Shown piece by piece: positions 49,340 to 59,018 of a stretch of 64,000 nucleotides of DNA. The translations under genes were made by a program, and so were the position numbers. The notes beneath the pieces are model-generated. The model was given only the letters and a program-made list of their open reading frames with translations, ran no database searches and was not told where the DNA came from. Each line of letters opens with the position of its first letter. Position 1 is the stretch's first letter. The DNA comes from Erwinia sp. 198 (lineage in GTDB: Bacteria; Pseudomonadota; Gammaproteobacteria; Enterobacterales; Enterobacteriaceae), in assembly GCF_003937915.1 (NCBI RefSeq), contig NZ_RHUM01000002.1, forward strand, positions 422,962 through 486,961, read 5' to 3'.

Positions 49340-49535
49340 CCAGACAACCAGGAAGCAGCGCCCGCTGTTTCCTGTGCCCTCTCCTGTTTACACGCCTGGA
49401 TAACGACAGCCTAAATGCAGTATACTTTTTCCCTTCTTTTTTAGCGGTAGCGAACAGCCACTCTGCTGTCCGGCTCCGTTTAGTATGACGGCCTGGCCTC
49501 AGCGCGCAGGCGTTTTTGCATATAAAGGTAATCCG

Positions 49536-51266
49536 GTGAATATTCAGGCTCTTCTCTCAGATAAAGTCAGTCAGGCGATGATCGCGGCAGGGGCTCCGGC
49601 CGACTGCGAGCCGCAGGTGCGGCAGTCCGCTAAAGCACAGTTCGGCGATTACCAGGCGAACGGTATTATGGCCGTTGCGAAAAAACTGGGCAAGGCGCCG
49701 CGCCAGCTAGCTGAAGAGGTGCTGACCCATCTCGATCTACAGGGGATCGCCAGCAAAGTTGAAATCGCCGGACCGGGTTTTATCAATCTGTTTCTTGACG
49801 CCGACTGGCTTGCCGCCCAGGTAGACAGCGTGGTCGACGCGCCGCGCCTGGGCGTGTCGCCGGTGGAACCGCAGACTATCGTTATCGACTACTCTGCGCC
49901 TAACGTCGCCAAAGAGATGCACGTTGGCCACGTTCGCTCCACCATCATTGGCGATGCGGCAGTGCGCACGCTCTCCTTCCTGGGCCACAATGTGATCCGC
50001 GCTAACCATGTAGGTGACTGGGGCACGCAGTTCGGGATGCTAATCGCTTACCTGGAAAAACAGCAGAACGAAGCGCATGAAGAGATCGCTTTATCCGATC
50101 TGGAAGCCTTCTACCGCGAGGCCAAGCGCACCTATGACGAAGATCCGGATTTTGCCGAACGCGCGCGCGGCTACGTGGTAAAACTTCAGGGCGGTGATGA
50201 ATACTGCCGTAAAATGTGGAAGCGTCTGGTGGACATCACCATGTCGCAGAACCAGCAAGTCTACGACCGCATGAACGTGACGCTGAGCCGTAAAGACGTC
50301 ATGGGCGAAAGCCTGTACAACGACATGCTGCCGGGCATCGTTGCCGATCTGAAAGCCAAAGGTCTGGCGGTAGAAAGCGAAGGCGCTACCGTGGTTTTCC
50401 TGGACGAGTACAAAAATAAAGACGGCGAACCGATGGGCGTTATCATCCAGAAAAAGGATGGCGGCTATCTGTACACCACCACCGATATCGCCTGCGCGAA
50501 ATACCGTTACGAAACGCTCCATGCCGATCGCGTGCTCTACTATATCGATTCACGTCAGCACCAGCATCTACAGCAGGCGTGGACTATCGTGCGTAAAGCC
50601 GGTTACGTACCGGCGTCCGTGCCTTTAGAACACCATGCGTTTGGCATGATGCTGGGCAAGGACGGCAAGCCGTTTAAAACCCGCGCGGGCGGCACCATCA
50701 AGCTTTCCGATCTGTTGGACGAAGCGGTCGAGCGCGCCACGAAGCTGGTTAGCGAGAAAAACCCGGAGATGCCAGCCGATGAGCTCGCGAAGCTTGCCAA
50801 CACGGTAGGTATCGGCGCGGTCAAATATGCGGATCTTTCCAAAAGCCGCACCACGGATTACGTGTTTGACTGGGACAACATGCTGGCCTTTGAAGGCAAC
50901 ACCGCGCCGTATATGCAGTATGCCTATACGCGTGTACTTTCCGTGTTCCGCAAGGCGGGCATTGAAGAATCCGCCGTCACGGGCAAAACCGTCATTGCCG
51001 AAGATCGCGAAGCGGCGCTGGCCGTACGCCTGCTGCAGTTTGAAGAAACCATCACCCAGGTTGCGCGCGATGGTACGCCGCACGTGATGTGTGCTTATCT
51101 CTACGATCTGGCCGGTCTGTTCTCTGGTTTCTACGAGCACTGCCCGATCCTGTCTGCCGAAGACGAAGCGACGAAGCAGAGCCGCCTGAAGCTGGCGCTG
51201 CTGACCGCGAGAACCCTGAAGCAGGGTCTGGATACGCTGGGTATCGAAACCGTCGAAAGAATGTAA
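49536..51266 (+). CDS. argS: Arginyl-tRNA synthetase
   Basis: 576 residues from the GTG at 49536 ([21 protein letters not shown]), the same start context as E. coli, where argS also uses GTG; the frame is open to 49485. Class I signature HVGH in [13 protein letters not shown], the Arg-tRNA N-terminal additional domain, and a C-terminal DALR anticodon domain ending ETVERM. Charges tRNA-Arg. Confidence 0.98.
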   Translation: MNIQALLSDKVSQAMIAAGAPADCEPQVRQSAKAQFGDYQANGIMAVAKKLGKAPRQLAEEVLTHLDLQGIASKVEIAGPGFINLFLDADWLAAQVDSVVDAPRLGVSPVEPQTIVIDYSAPNVAKEMHVGHVRSTIIGDAAVRTLSFLGHNVIRANHVGDWGTQFGMLIAYLEKQQNEAHEEIALSDLEAFYREAKRTYDEDPDFAERARGYVVKLQGGDEYCRKMWKRLVDITMSQNQQVYDRMNVTLSRKDVMGESLYNDMLPGIVADLKAKGLAVESEGATVVFLDEYKNKDGEPMGVIIQKKDGGYLYTTTDIACAKYRYETLHADRVLYYIDSRQHQHLQQAWTIVRKAGYVPASVPLEHHAFGMMLGKDGKPFKTRAGGTIKLSDLLDEAVERATKLVSEKNPEMPADELAKLANTVGIGAVKYADLSKSRTTDYVFDWDNMLAFEGNTAPYMQYAYTRVLSVFRKAGIEESAVTGKTVIAEDREAALAVRLLQFEETITQVARDGTPHVMCAYLYDLAGLFSGFYEHCPILSAEDEATKQSRLKLALLTARTLKQGLDTLGIETVERM

Positions 51267-51278
51267 CAGGCGATCCGC

Positions 51279-51306
51279 AAAGGGACGAGCTTTCGTCCCT
51301 TTTTAT
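51279..51306 (+). terminator. Terminator after argS
   Basis: AGGGACGA-GCT-TCGTCCCT hairpin followed by TTTTTA, 14 bases after the argS stop. Confidence 0.88.
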
Positions 51307-51344
51307 CGCTAAAGATTTAGCTTGTTTTATTCTGCCTGGAAAAT

Positions 51345-51866
51345 TTACCCGGAAGCCCGTACCGAATTAAAGCTTTTATTTCCCCGTTTCATCTCGCCTC
51401 GCTCATCCTCCTGCTGAATTTCAGCCATAGCTGCCTGCATAATATTCAGGCACTCTGCGGCTGGTTTACCTGCTTTTTTAAGCGCTTCCGTTGCCAGAGC
51501 GTAATATTGCAGCACAGAAGATTTCGTGTAAGACATGATGGCAGGTACAGAGCAAATGCTGCCGGAATCAAATCGCTGAACAAGCGTATCAGCGGATGTC
51601 CCTATTTCTTCCGTTGCCTGAAGCGTTGCCAACGGCTTATTGATCAATGCAAAACTTATTGCCTCAACGAGCTCAATAGCCTGCGGGTCGGTAATTGAAT
51701 GACTTATCGCTTTTATTTTTCCAGGCAATACCGCAATCGTCTGGCTATTCCCTTTTGCAATATTGCTAATAAATTGCCCCCAGTTTTCTTCGACCATTAC
51801 TGAGCTACAGGCTGCGGAAGTGGAAAACAGACATAGCGTCATCAACAAGAAAGATAAATTCCTCAT
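51345..51866 (-). CDS. Putative periplasmic immunity protein paired with Tlde1-like effector
   Basis: 173 residues with a Sec signal peptide (MRNLSFLLMTLCLFSTSAA). The mature protein is helical, with cysteines in SGSICSVPAIM and PAAECLNIM that could pair, in the manner of Tai4/Rap1a-type type VI immunity proteins; the match is by style, not firm homology. Its start overlaps the stop of the effector gene (ATGA), and its periplasmic location fits protection against a peptidoglycan-acting toxin. The downstream immunity-gene position is typical of such pairs. Confidence 0.7.
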   Translation of the reverse strand: MRNLSFLLMTLCLFSTSAACSSVMVEENWGQFISNIAKGNSQTIAVLPGKIKAISHSITDPQAIELVEAISFALINKPLATLQATEEIGTSADTLVQRFDSGSICSVPAIMSYTKSSVLQYYALATEALKKAGKPAAECLNIMQAAMAEIQQEDERGEMKRGNKSFNSVRASG

Positions 51867-52222
51867 CTTATTACCTCCAGCTCTTTGTCATGGGAAGACC
51901 AGATACGATCCCGGGTTGCAGACCTCAGGATAATACATCCCTGGGAAGCAAAGCCTGCTGGTTTGCCTATACGTTCGCCATGAATACGACACCCCGTGCG
52001 CCCAAAGGTTTCACCAGTGATTTGCCTGAGCACGATCGTCATTGGCCCTTTTGTGTGGGTACGCTGCGTGATACGCCATTTACCACGCGGGATCGGCTCC
52101 ATTCCTCTTACCTGCTGCCGGTCGGGATTATTCTTATTGGTCAGCACACCTGAATAACCACGGTCGATATACTCGCTATCGGGATAAAGATTTTCCGTAG
52201 ATTGCTGATAAATCCATGCCAT
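51863..52222 (-). CDS. Tlde1-like (DUF2778) peptidoglycan L,D-transpeptidase effector
   Basis: 119 residues from the ATG at 52222, which has AAGG nine bases upstream; an ATG two codons earlier is too close to it. It matches the DUF2778/Tlde1 group: MAWIYQQSTENLY start, GYSG..NNP.....PIPRGKW, and the active-site pair His81 in CRIHGERIG and Cys96 in FASQGCIIL. In Salmonella, Tlde1 is a type VI secretion effector that cuts and alters tetrapeptide stems in the periplasm of rivals. No other type VI gene is in the window, so this is an orphan effector; it has no signal peptide, as expected for a T6SS cargo. Confidence 0.85.
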   Translation of the reverse strand: MAWIYQQSTENLYPDSEYIDRGYSGVLTNKNNPDRQQVRGMEPIPRGKWRITQRTHTKGPMTIVLRQITGETFGRTGCRIHGERIGKPAGFASQGCIILRSATRDRIWSSHDKELEVIR

Positions 52223-53086
52223 GTGCATTAGCCTTATACAAATCTGTGCGGTTCCAGGTGGCCTGATTAGGTGATTTAGCCACCAGGATATGCCAAAATT
52301 ATTCTGATTTAGCTGAAGCGGACTGCCCCTTATACGCTCTATCCTTTTCGAAAATAAGTAGCATAATGAGTGGAATACCCGCCGTTATTTCCCCCTCTTC
52401 CTGAAAAGCGGCCAACGTATTTTCATCACACATTGCGCCGCAAAAAAATGATTAAGTTCACCTTATTGCACTATTTACGTTTTGTCTGTTATGACAAACC
52501 GCTCCCTGATGCCGTCGCCTGCCATACAATGACTTCTGTAACCTGCCGCCCATGCCGCAACGACCTTTTCCGCAGACTTGCGTAACCCATCGCCAATCCC
52601 GCACCATCCTTACCGCCACGCCGCTGCCTGACCGCAGTAAGAGGCCATGCGGATAAGCGGACTGATTCAGCCTGTTTATCAGGAACTGCAAAAAATATTT
52701 GAAAATAACACCGTTATATAATAATACTGCCGAGCTACTTTCGTTCCCCACCTTCTGACCGCATTGTTATTTAATTATCGGAAGTTAAACGGGATTAATG
52801 CTGAGTTCCTCCAGATAATAAATAGCTGTGCGTTCTCACGCCCCTTGCTTGCGGCCTGCCTCACAAAAAACAAGCAACACCTGTTTATTTTCACCTTATT
52901 TTACGAGCAGCTTTCCATAACTAAATAAAGCCACAATCCTTTGAAAGGAAACGATCTATGGAGTATTGACGGCGTAAAGAAAAAGCATAGCGTTGATGGG
53001 CGGCGCCTGAAGCGAAGCAGAAATAGCGAGACCCGCCAGTGGTGGAACACTGACGAGCCTCTGACCACAATGTTAAAAGGAGTAAC
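52223..53086. other. Accessory intergenic region
   Basis: 864 bases without a convincing gene. It contains one copy of a ~130-bp repeat (52531-52660). Just before the next gene, 52970-53060, there is a GC-rich segment with several short inverted repeats (GGGCGGCGCC..., CCAGTGGTGGAACACTGACG) that might be a folded leader. Low-complexity AT stretches lie at 52740-52800 and 52860-52940. Confidence 0.45.
52531..52660. repeat. Left copy of ~130-bp direct repeat
   Basis: Runs from GACTTCTGTAACCTGCC to GTGCGGATAAGC-like sequence (here ATGCGGATAAGC). A similar stretch recurs in the same orientation at 53707-53837, sharing GACCTTTT-CCGCAGACTTGCGTAACCCATC and the CCGCTGCCTGACCGCAGTAAG block. The two copies flank the unknown gene at 53087. 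Confidence 0.8.
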
Positions 53087-53728
53087 ATGATGACTGTAAA
53101 ACAGTGTACCCAAACTCGCCCTGAGTTTACAAATTTTTCCTCGCTACCTGCGGGAATGGACTTTATCGATCTGGCGGAATATAACGAGCGTCTGGTTGCC
53201 GCCTTAATGGAAACGGATAATGATATGGAGCGTCTTTCTCTTTATAAAAAAATGGCCGCCAGCCTTGAACAGCTGGCGACGACTTATGAAGAACCGGTGC
53301 CTGACGAGCGCCTTCCACAGCTAACGGCGTCGAATATTACGGCTTTTCATCCTGTCAATTTTATTGCGGAACCGGAAAGAGTCACCCAATATTGCCAGGC
53401 TTTAACCCGGCTATTAATTCACAACCAGATTGATGCGGAAGCCAGACTGACGCTCAACGATCTGCTGTTCGATCTGGTTAATTATCAGGTGGACGATCTG
53501 AAAGCCCCGCGCTATATGGAAACCTGGAACGGTTTAGTCCAGTTCGCTAAATTCGCCGGGAAAGACAGGCCGCATTCAGTCGGCAGCGGTCTGTCCTTTT
53601 GCTTTTCTTTAGTGCCGCAGCGACCTTTTCAACCGATTGCCCTTCTCGCCTGCTCCACAGCGACCTTTGTAACCCGCCCCTTACTGCCTGCCATTCACCC
53701 CGCAGCGACTTCTGTAACCTGCCTCTAA
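53087..53728 (+). CDS. Unrecognised protein with repeat-derived C-terminus
   Basis: 213 residues, good AAAAGGAG site before the tandem ATG codons at 53087/53090. The first ~165 residues look like a soluble helical protein (FIDLAEYNERLVAALMETDNDMERLSLYKKMAASLEQLATTYEE); I do not recognise a family. The last ~50 residues (from about RPHSVGSG) are Pro/Ala/Thr-rich and are encoded by the repeat sequences that fill 53.6-54.1 kb, so the original stop was probably lost and the frame now runs into the repeats. It lies between direct repeats and next to flhE. Confidence 0.65.
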   Translation: MMTVKQCTQTRPEFTNFSSLPAGMDFIDLAEYNERLVAALMETDNDMERLSLYKKMAASLEQLATTYEEPVPDERLPQLTASNITAFHPVNFIAEPERVTQYCQALTRLLIHNQIDAEARLTLNDLLFDLVNYQVDDLKAPRYMETWNGLVQFAKFAGKDRPHSVGSGLSFCFSLVPQRPFQPIALLACSTATFVTRPLLPAIHPAATSVTCL

Positions 53729-54060
53729 TCGCAACGACCTTTTCCCGCAGACTTGCGTAACCCATCACCAATCCCACAACAATCCTTACCGCAACGCCGC
53801 TGCCTGACCGCAGTAAGGGACAGTGCGGATAAGCAGGCCGTTTGGCGCAGGGACGCGCCAACCGAGCCTCCACGGACGGATTTACGGCGCGTCCGTGTTC
53901 CGCACCGTCCCTTGCTGCCTGCCACCCATGCCGCAGCGACCTTTGCAACCCATAGCCAACCCCACAACTATGCTCAGTGCAACACAGCTTTCGTTCCGTC
54001 CCTTGCTACCTGTCACTTGCCCCGCAGCGACTTCTGTAACCTGCCCCAGGTCACAGCGGC
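53610..54060. repeat. Cluster of degenerate interspersed repeats
   Basis: A core like GCAGCGACYTYTGTAACCYGCC occurs at about 53613, 53660, 53701, 53731 (variant), 53929 and 54022, at uneven spacing, all in one orientation. The largest unit, 53707-53837, is the right copy of the ~130-bp direct repeat. The 429 bases between the unknown gene and flhE hold no gene. Confidence 0.75.
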
Positions 54061-54157
54061 TTTTCTCCGGCTTCAGAATGCAAAAAAGGGGCGAATCGCT
54101 TCGCCCCTTTCTGCACTGCCTGCTTTTGCCCTGCACTGCCCGGCTTTGCCCGCCAGG

Positions 54158-54550
54158 CTACCGATAATTCACCATTACTTCATTACTCAGCACGCGCAGC
54201 GTCTGCGGCAGCCGACCCTGTCCCTGCACGCCATAGACAAAGTGCAGCGTTTCTCCGGCATGAATATTGGTTAACCCTCGCGTCGCACCGCTCGCGCCAT
54301 CAAGCGGTACGCAACGCCTTTCAGCACAAAGCCAGGCGGCAAAACCGGAAGGCACTGGGCCGGTCAGCTCATAGCGCCAGCTGATCTCCGTTATCGCCCC
54401 GGTCACCGTCTCCGACGCCTTCAGCGCAGGCGACGTTAACTGCATCCCGCGATTGAGCAATCCCGGCCCCGGCGCGGAAGCGTGCCAGGCGCCGCCGCCA
54501 GCCAGCGCCAGCTGCGGCAGACAGCACAAAAACAGCAGTGCCTTTTTCAT
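54158..54550 (-). CDS. flhE: Flagellar protein FlhE
   Basis: 130 residues with a Sec signal peptide (MKKALLFLCCLPQLALA). Mature part GGGAWHASAPGPGLLNRGMQLTSPAL is typical of FlhE, with two cysteines in LCAERRCV. In Salmonella FlhE acts in the periplasm to limit proton leakage through the flagellar export gate. Its start overlaps the flhA stop by one base. Confidence 0.95.
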   Translation of the reverse strand: MKKALLFLCCLPQLALAGGGAWHASAPGPGLLNRGMQLTSPALKASETVTGAITEISWRYELTGPVPSGFAAWLCAERRCVPLDGASGATRGLTNIHAGETLHFVYGVQGQGRLPQTLRVLSNEVMVNYR

Positions 54551-56631
54551 TAATGACCACCGATAGTCGACGTCATGCGGATCTGGCGATTATCGGTCAG
54601 CTCCAGATTAGAAATCACCATCAGCTGCGGCAGGTTGCGACGCAGGAAGCGGGCCAGCAGCGCGCGCAGCGGATGGTTAACCAACAGCACCGGAGGCGCG
54701 CCCAGCGACTGCTGATGCGCCAGCGCGCCCTGCGCCTGCGCCAGCAAACGATCCGCCAGGCCCGGCTCCAGACCGCCGCCGCCCTGTAGCGCCTGCAGCA
54801 GCAGACGTTCCAGCGTGGTATCCAGCCCGATAACCTGCACTTCGCCATTGCCCGGATACCATTGCTGGGTGATCGCCCGGCCCAGCGCCACGCGCACTAC
54901 GGAAGTCAGCTCGTGCGGATCGGTCTGCACGGTCGCGTGCTCCGCCAGCGTTTCAATAATGGTGCGCATATCGCGGATTGAAACGCGCTCCGACAGCAAA
55001 TTCTGCAACACCTTATGCAGCGTGGTCAGCGTAATCACGCCAGGGATTAAATCTTCCGTCAGCTTCGGCATATCCTGCGTGACGCGATCCAGCAGCTGCT
55101 GCGCTTCCTGACGGCCAAACAGCTCGCTGGCGTACTGGCCAATCAAATGGTTCAGGTGCGTAGCGACCACGGTACTCGCTTCCACTACGGTGTAACCCTG
55201 GATCTGCGCCTGCTCTTTCAGCGCGCTGTCGATCCAGATAGCGGCCAGACCAAAGGCCGGATCCACCGTTACTTCGCCCGGCAGCGTGCCTGCGGCGGTG
55301 CCGGGGTTGATCGCCATCCAGCGGCCCGGATAGGCGTCGCCGCTGCCGATTTCTACGCCCTTCATCAGAATACGATAGCGCGCTGGTGGCAGCTCCATAT
55401 TGTCGCGGATATGCACCACCGGCGGCAGAAAACCCATCTCCTGCGCGAATTTCTTACGAATGCTGCGGATACGACCCAGCAATTCACCATCCTGCGTATT
55501 GTCCACCATGGGGATCAGTCGGTAGCCGACTTCCATGCCCAGCGTATCTTCCAGCTGCACATCGGTCCAGGACGCTTCTACATTCACCGGCGTTTCCGCG
55601 CTTTTCACCATGCTGCTCTGCGGCATGGCTTTCGGTTTGGTCTCCTGACCGCGCATATACCACGCAAGACCCAGCAGCGCGGCGGTGAACAGCAGGAACA
55701 CCAGGTTCGGCATTCCCGGGATCAGACCCAGTAAACCCAGCACGCCTGCGCTCAGCATCATCACGCGTGGATTTTTGAACAGCTGGGTAACCATCTGCTC
55801 GCCAACGTCCTGATCGGTCGCCACGCGGGTCACGATAACGCCGGCTGCGGTTGAGATAACCAGCGCCGGGATCTGGGCAACCAGACCGTCACCGATGGTC
55901 AGCAGCGTATAGGTTTCACCTGCGTGGCCCACGTCCATACCATGCTGCACCACGCCCACCAGCAGACCGCCGATAACGTTGATCACCATGATCATGATGC
56001 CCGCGACGGCGTCGCCGCGAACGAACTTACTCGCACCGTCCATCGACCCGTAGAAGTCCGCTTCCTGAGTGACTTCCGCACGGCGTTTTTTCGCTTCGTC
56101 TTCGCCAATCAGGCCGGCGTTCAGGTCGGCGTCGATCGCCATCTGCTTACCGGGCATCCCGTCCAGCACAAAGCGCGCGCCCACTTCGGCGATACGGCCA
56201 GCACCCTTGGTGATAACCATAAAGTTGATGATAACGAGGATGATAAAGACCACGATACCGATGGCGAAGTTGCCGCCCACCAGAAAGTGTCCGAAGGCCT
56301 CAACCACCTGTCCGGCCGCCGCTGCGCCCGTATGCCCTTCCATCAGGATGATACGGGTTGAGGCGACGTTCAGCGCCAGGCGCAACAGGGTGGAGAAAAG
56401 CAGAATGGTCGGAAACGCAGCGAACTCCAGCGTTTTCTGGGTAAACATCGCTACCAGCAGCACCATTATCGACAGCGCGATATTAAAGGTGAACAGCAGA
56501 TCGAGGATGAACGGCGGCAATGGCAGCACCATCATCGCCAGGATCATCATAATCAATACCGGCCCGGCCATAATCTGCCATTGGGTATCTTTCATATTCG
56601 GTAAGCGCAACAATGTGGCCAGATTCGCCAT
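54550..56631 (-). CDS. flhA: Flagellar export gate protein FlhA
   Basis: 693 residues (E. coli 692). Eight N-terminal membrane helices, the FHIPEP-type signature region (RIAEVGARFVLDGMPGKQMAIDADLNAG) between helices 4 and 5, and a large cytoplasmic C-terminal domain that docks substrates and chaperones. Part of the proton-driven type III export gate. Coupled to flhB by a one-base overlap. Confidence 0.98.
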   Translation of the reverse strand: MANLATLLRLPNMKDTQWQIMAGPVLIMMILAMMVLPLPPFILDLLFTFNIALSIMVLLVAMFTQKTLEFAAFPTILLFSTLLRLALNVASTRIILMEGHTGAAAAGQVVEAFGHFLVGGNFAIGIVVFIILVIINFMVITKGAGRIAEVGARFVLDGMPGKQMAIDADLNAGLIGEDEAKKRRAEVTQEADFYGSMDGASKFVRGDAVAGIMIMVINVIGGLLVGVVQHGMDVGHAGETYTLLTIGDGLVAQIPALVISTAAGVIVTRVATDQDVGEQMVTQLFKNPRVMMLSAGVLGLLGLIPGMPNLVFLLFTAALLGLAWYMRGQETKPKAMPQSSMVKSAETPVNVEASWTDVQLEDTLGMEVGYRLIPMVDNTQDGELLGRIRSIRKKFAQEMGFLPPVVHIRDNMELPPARYRILMKGVEIGSGDAYPGRWMAINPGTAAGTLPGEVTVDPAFGLAAIWIDSALKEQAQIQGYTVVEASTVVATHLNHLIGQYASELFGRQEAQQLLDRVTQDMPKLTEDLIPGVITLTTLHKVLQNLLSERVSIRDMRTIIETLAEHATVQTDPHELTSVVRVALGRAITQQWYPGNGEVQVIGLDTTLERLLLQALQGGGGLEPGLADRLLAQAQGALAHQQSLGAPPVLLVNHPLRALLARFLRRNLPQLMVISNLELTDNRQIRMTSTIGGH

Positions 56632-57776
56632 CAGTCTTTCTCTCCAGAGCCAAAGTCCAGCGCTTCCGGCACCGGTAAATTAGCAGGTTTTTTCGGGGCC
56701 AGGCCGCCTTCCAGCTTCCAGCGACGGAGCTGCCAGACCCAGGCCAACACTTCTGCAACAGCCGCATATAACGTACCGGGAATATGCTGACCAATTTCAC
56801 TATGTCGATAGAGCGCGCGCGCCAGCGGCGGCGCCTCCAGCACAGGAATACGGTGCTCTTTACCTAATTCGCGAATACGCAGCGCCACTTCGCCTGCGCC
56901 TTTCGCCACCACTTTCGGCGCGCTCATTTTCCCTTCGTCATACTGCAAGGCGACGGAATAGTGCGTCGGGTTGGTCACGATAACGTCCGCTTTCGGTACA
57001 TCCGCCATCATGCGTCGACGGGCCGCCGCGCGCATCTGCTGACGAATACGCCCCTTAACGTGCGGATCGCCTTCCTGCTGTTTATATTCGTCACGGATTT
57101 CCTGGCGGGTCATGCGCAGCCCTTTGTAGTAGCTGTACAGCTGCCAGAAAACGTCAAATCCCACCATCGGCGACAGGCCCAGCACCACCAGCACGCAGCA
57201 CATGGCAATCATGTTCAACGAGCTGGCCAGTGCGGTATAGGGCGACTCGCTGATCAGACGCATCATTTCCGGCCAGTTATGGCTTACATACAGCCAGGTT
57301 ACGCAGCCGACCAGCACCGCTTTCAGAATCGATTTCACCAGTTCCGTCGCGGTCTGCGCGGATACCAGCTTGGCCAGGCCTTTAATCGGATTCATCTTGC
57401 CAACGTCGAACTTAATTGCTTTGCCGCTGATCAGCACGCCGCCCAGCAGCATCGGCGCGGCAATCGCCACCAGCACCAGTCCCGCCATCATCGGCAGCAG
57501 CGTGTACACCGCCTGCACGAACAATCTGCCGATCAGATGCAGCATCTGGCTGGTATCGCTGACCACCGAGTGGTTGAACACTAATCCCTGAGCCAGCAGC
57601 TGACCGATTTTGCGGGCCATGCTTTCGCCGCCCATCCACAAAATACCTAACCCCGCCACCAGCATCAGCACCGAAGTCAGCTCGCGCGAGCGCGGAACCT
57701 GCCCTTCTTCTCGTGCTTTTTCAAGTCGGTGGGGGGTTGCGGATTCGGTCTTTTCCTCTTCGCTGTCACCAGACAC
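56631..57776 (-). CDS. flhB: Flagellar export switch protein FlhB
   Basis: 381 residues. Four membrane helices and a cytoplasmic domain with the self-cleaving NPTH motif in VIVTNPTHYSVALQY. Cleavage switches export from rod/hook to filament proteins. First gene of the flhB-flhA-flhE operon, whose promoter should lie in 57777-57890. Confidence 0.98.
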   Translation of the reverse strand: MSGDSEEEKTESATPHRLEKAREEGQVPRSRELTSVLMLVAGLGILWMGGESMARKIGQLLAQGLVFNHSVVSDTSQMLHLIGRLFVQAVYTLLPMMAGLVLVAIAAPMLLGGVLISGKAIKFDVGKMNPIKGLAKLVSAQTATELVKSILKAVLVGCVTWLYVSHNWPEMMRLISESPYTALASSLNMIAMCCVLVVLGLSPMVGFDVFWQLYSYYKGLRMTRQEIRDEYKQQEGDPHVKGRIRQQMRAAARRRMMADVPKADVIVTNPTHYSVALQYDEGKMSAPKVVAKGAGEVALRIRELGKEHRIPVLEAPPLARALYRHSEIGQHIPGTLYAAVAEVLAWVWQLRRWKLEGGLAPKKPANLPVPEALDFGSGEKD

Positions 57777-57890
57777 AGGCTATCCTCAGGGAATTTCTGG
57801 AGTACGGAATGAATGCGGTTAGGATGCCAAAAAGGCGCAGGGATGATGCCGCGAGTAAACGCGTAAAAAGGGGGTTATTCAGGTAATAGC

Positions 57891-57917
57891 AAAAAAGGGC
57901 CGATATGGATCGGCCCT
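57891..57917 (-). terminator. Terminator after cheZ
   Basis: AGGGCCGAT / ATCGGCCCT hairpin followed on the minus strand by TTTTTT, 17 bases after the cheZ stop. It ends the chemotaxis operon before flhB. Confidence 0.88.
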
Positions 57918-57933
57918 GAGCGGAAGGACAAGC

Positions 57934-58578
57934 TTAAAACCCGAGGCTGTCGAGCAGGTCGTCGACCTGATCCTGGTTAGCCACCACGCCGGGCGCTTCA
58001 CCGTTAATCTGCGGGCCGTTTTTCAGGCTGTCCGCATCTTTCTTCGGACGGGCAGGCTGTTCCGGCATGTTTTCCAACAGCACCATCAACAGCTGACGCT
58101 CGATTTCCTGGATCACATCCATCATGCGCTTGATAACCTGACCGGTCAGATCCTGGAAATCCTGCGCCATCATGATTTCCATCAGCTGCGCGTTGGTGAA
58201 GCTGGTATGCTGCGGCACCGATTCCAGATAACCACGGGTATCCGAAACCAGCGAGCGGGCATCTGCCAGTTCGATAGGATTCTCAAACCACTCATCCCAA
58301 CGGCCTTTCAGCGCTTTAGCTCCATTCTCCATCTCTGTCTGACGTGGCTGCGCGGCTTCCACACAGTTCAGCGCGCGTTCAGCCGCCTGAGCGGTCATTT
58401 GCACTACGTAGTCCAGGCGATCGCGGGCGTCGGGAATGGCTTCCGCCGCTTCAGCAATGGCCTGATCCAGTCCCAGCTCACGCAGGCTGTCGCGCAGCAT
58501 CCGCGTCAACGAACCAATTCGGGAGATAATGTCGTTCGCGGAAGCCGCGTCGACACTTGGTTTCGGAAGTTCGCTCAT
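57934..58578 (-). CDS. cheZ: CheY-P phosphatase CheZ
   Basis: 214 residues (E. coli 214). The long helical hairpin with the active-site region [20 protein letters not shown] holds the catalytic Gln, and the C-terminal [11 protein letters not shown] peptide is the CheY-binding tail. It turns off CheY-P to end a tumble signal. Nine bases after cheY. Confidence 0.97.
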   Translation of the reverse strand: MSELPKPSVDAASANDIISRIGSLTRMLRDSLRELGLDQAIAEAAEAIPDARDRLDYVVQMTAQAAERALNCVEAAQPRQTEMENGAKALKGRWDEWFENPIELADARSLVSDTRGYLESVPQHTSFTNAQLMEIMMAQDFQDLTGQVIKRMMDVIQEIERQLLMVLLENMPEQPARPKKDADSLKNGPQINGEAPGVVANQDQVDDLLDSLGF

Positions 58579-58587
58579 CTCGGCTCC

Positions 58588-58977
58588 TTACATACCCAGC
58601 TTTTCGAAGATCTTGCCTAACTTCTCTTCAAGGGTCGCTGCGGTAAAAGGTTTAACGACATAGCCGCTGGCACCCGCCTGAGCAGCCGCAATAATGTTCT
58701 CTTTTTTGGCTTCGGCCGTGACCATCAGCACCGGCAGCTTGCCGAGCGTACCGTCTGCACGAATGGTTTGCAGCAGCTGCAGACCGTCCATGTTCGGCAT
58801 GTTCCAGTCAGAAATCACGAAGTCAAAGCCGCCGGCACGCAGCTTAGCCAGCGCGTCAACGCCGTCTTCTGCTTCTTCAACGTTATTGAAGCCGAGCTCT
58901 TTCAGCAGGTTACGGACGATACGACGCATCGTGTTGAAATCGTCGACCACCAGAAACCGCATATTTTTGTCAGCCAT
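58588..58977 (-). CDS. cheY: Chemotaxis response regulator CheY
   Basis: 129 residues. Acidic pocket Asp12/Asp13 in [11 protein letters not shown], phosphoacceptor Asp in [13 protein letters not shown], Thr in [10 protein letters not shown] and Lys in YVVKPF. Phosphorylated by CheA, binds FliM and causes reversal. Confidence 0.98.
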   Translation of the reverse strand: MADKNMRFLVVDDFNTMRRIVRNLLKELGFNNVEEAEDGVDALAKLRAGGFDFVISDWNMPNMDGLQLLQTIRADGTLGKLPVLMVTAEAKKENIIAAAQAGASGYVVKPFTAATLEEKLGKIFEKLGM

Positions 58978-59018
58978 AATTACTCCTGTTTGTGTAGCCC
59001 CGCGGGACGGGCGCTGCG

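Noticed and set aside
53610..54060. CRISPR-like array
   Set aside because: The repeats are degenerate, unevenly spaced and lack cas genes or uniform spacers.
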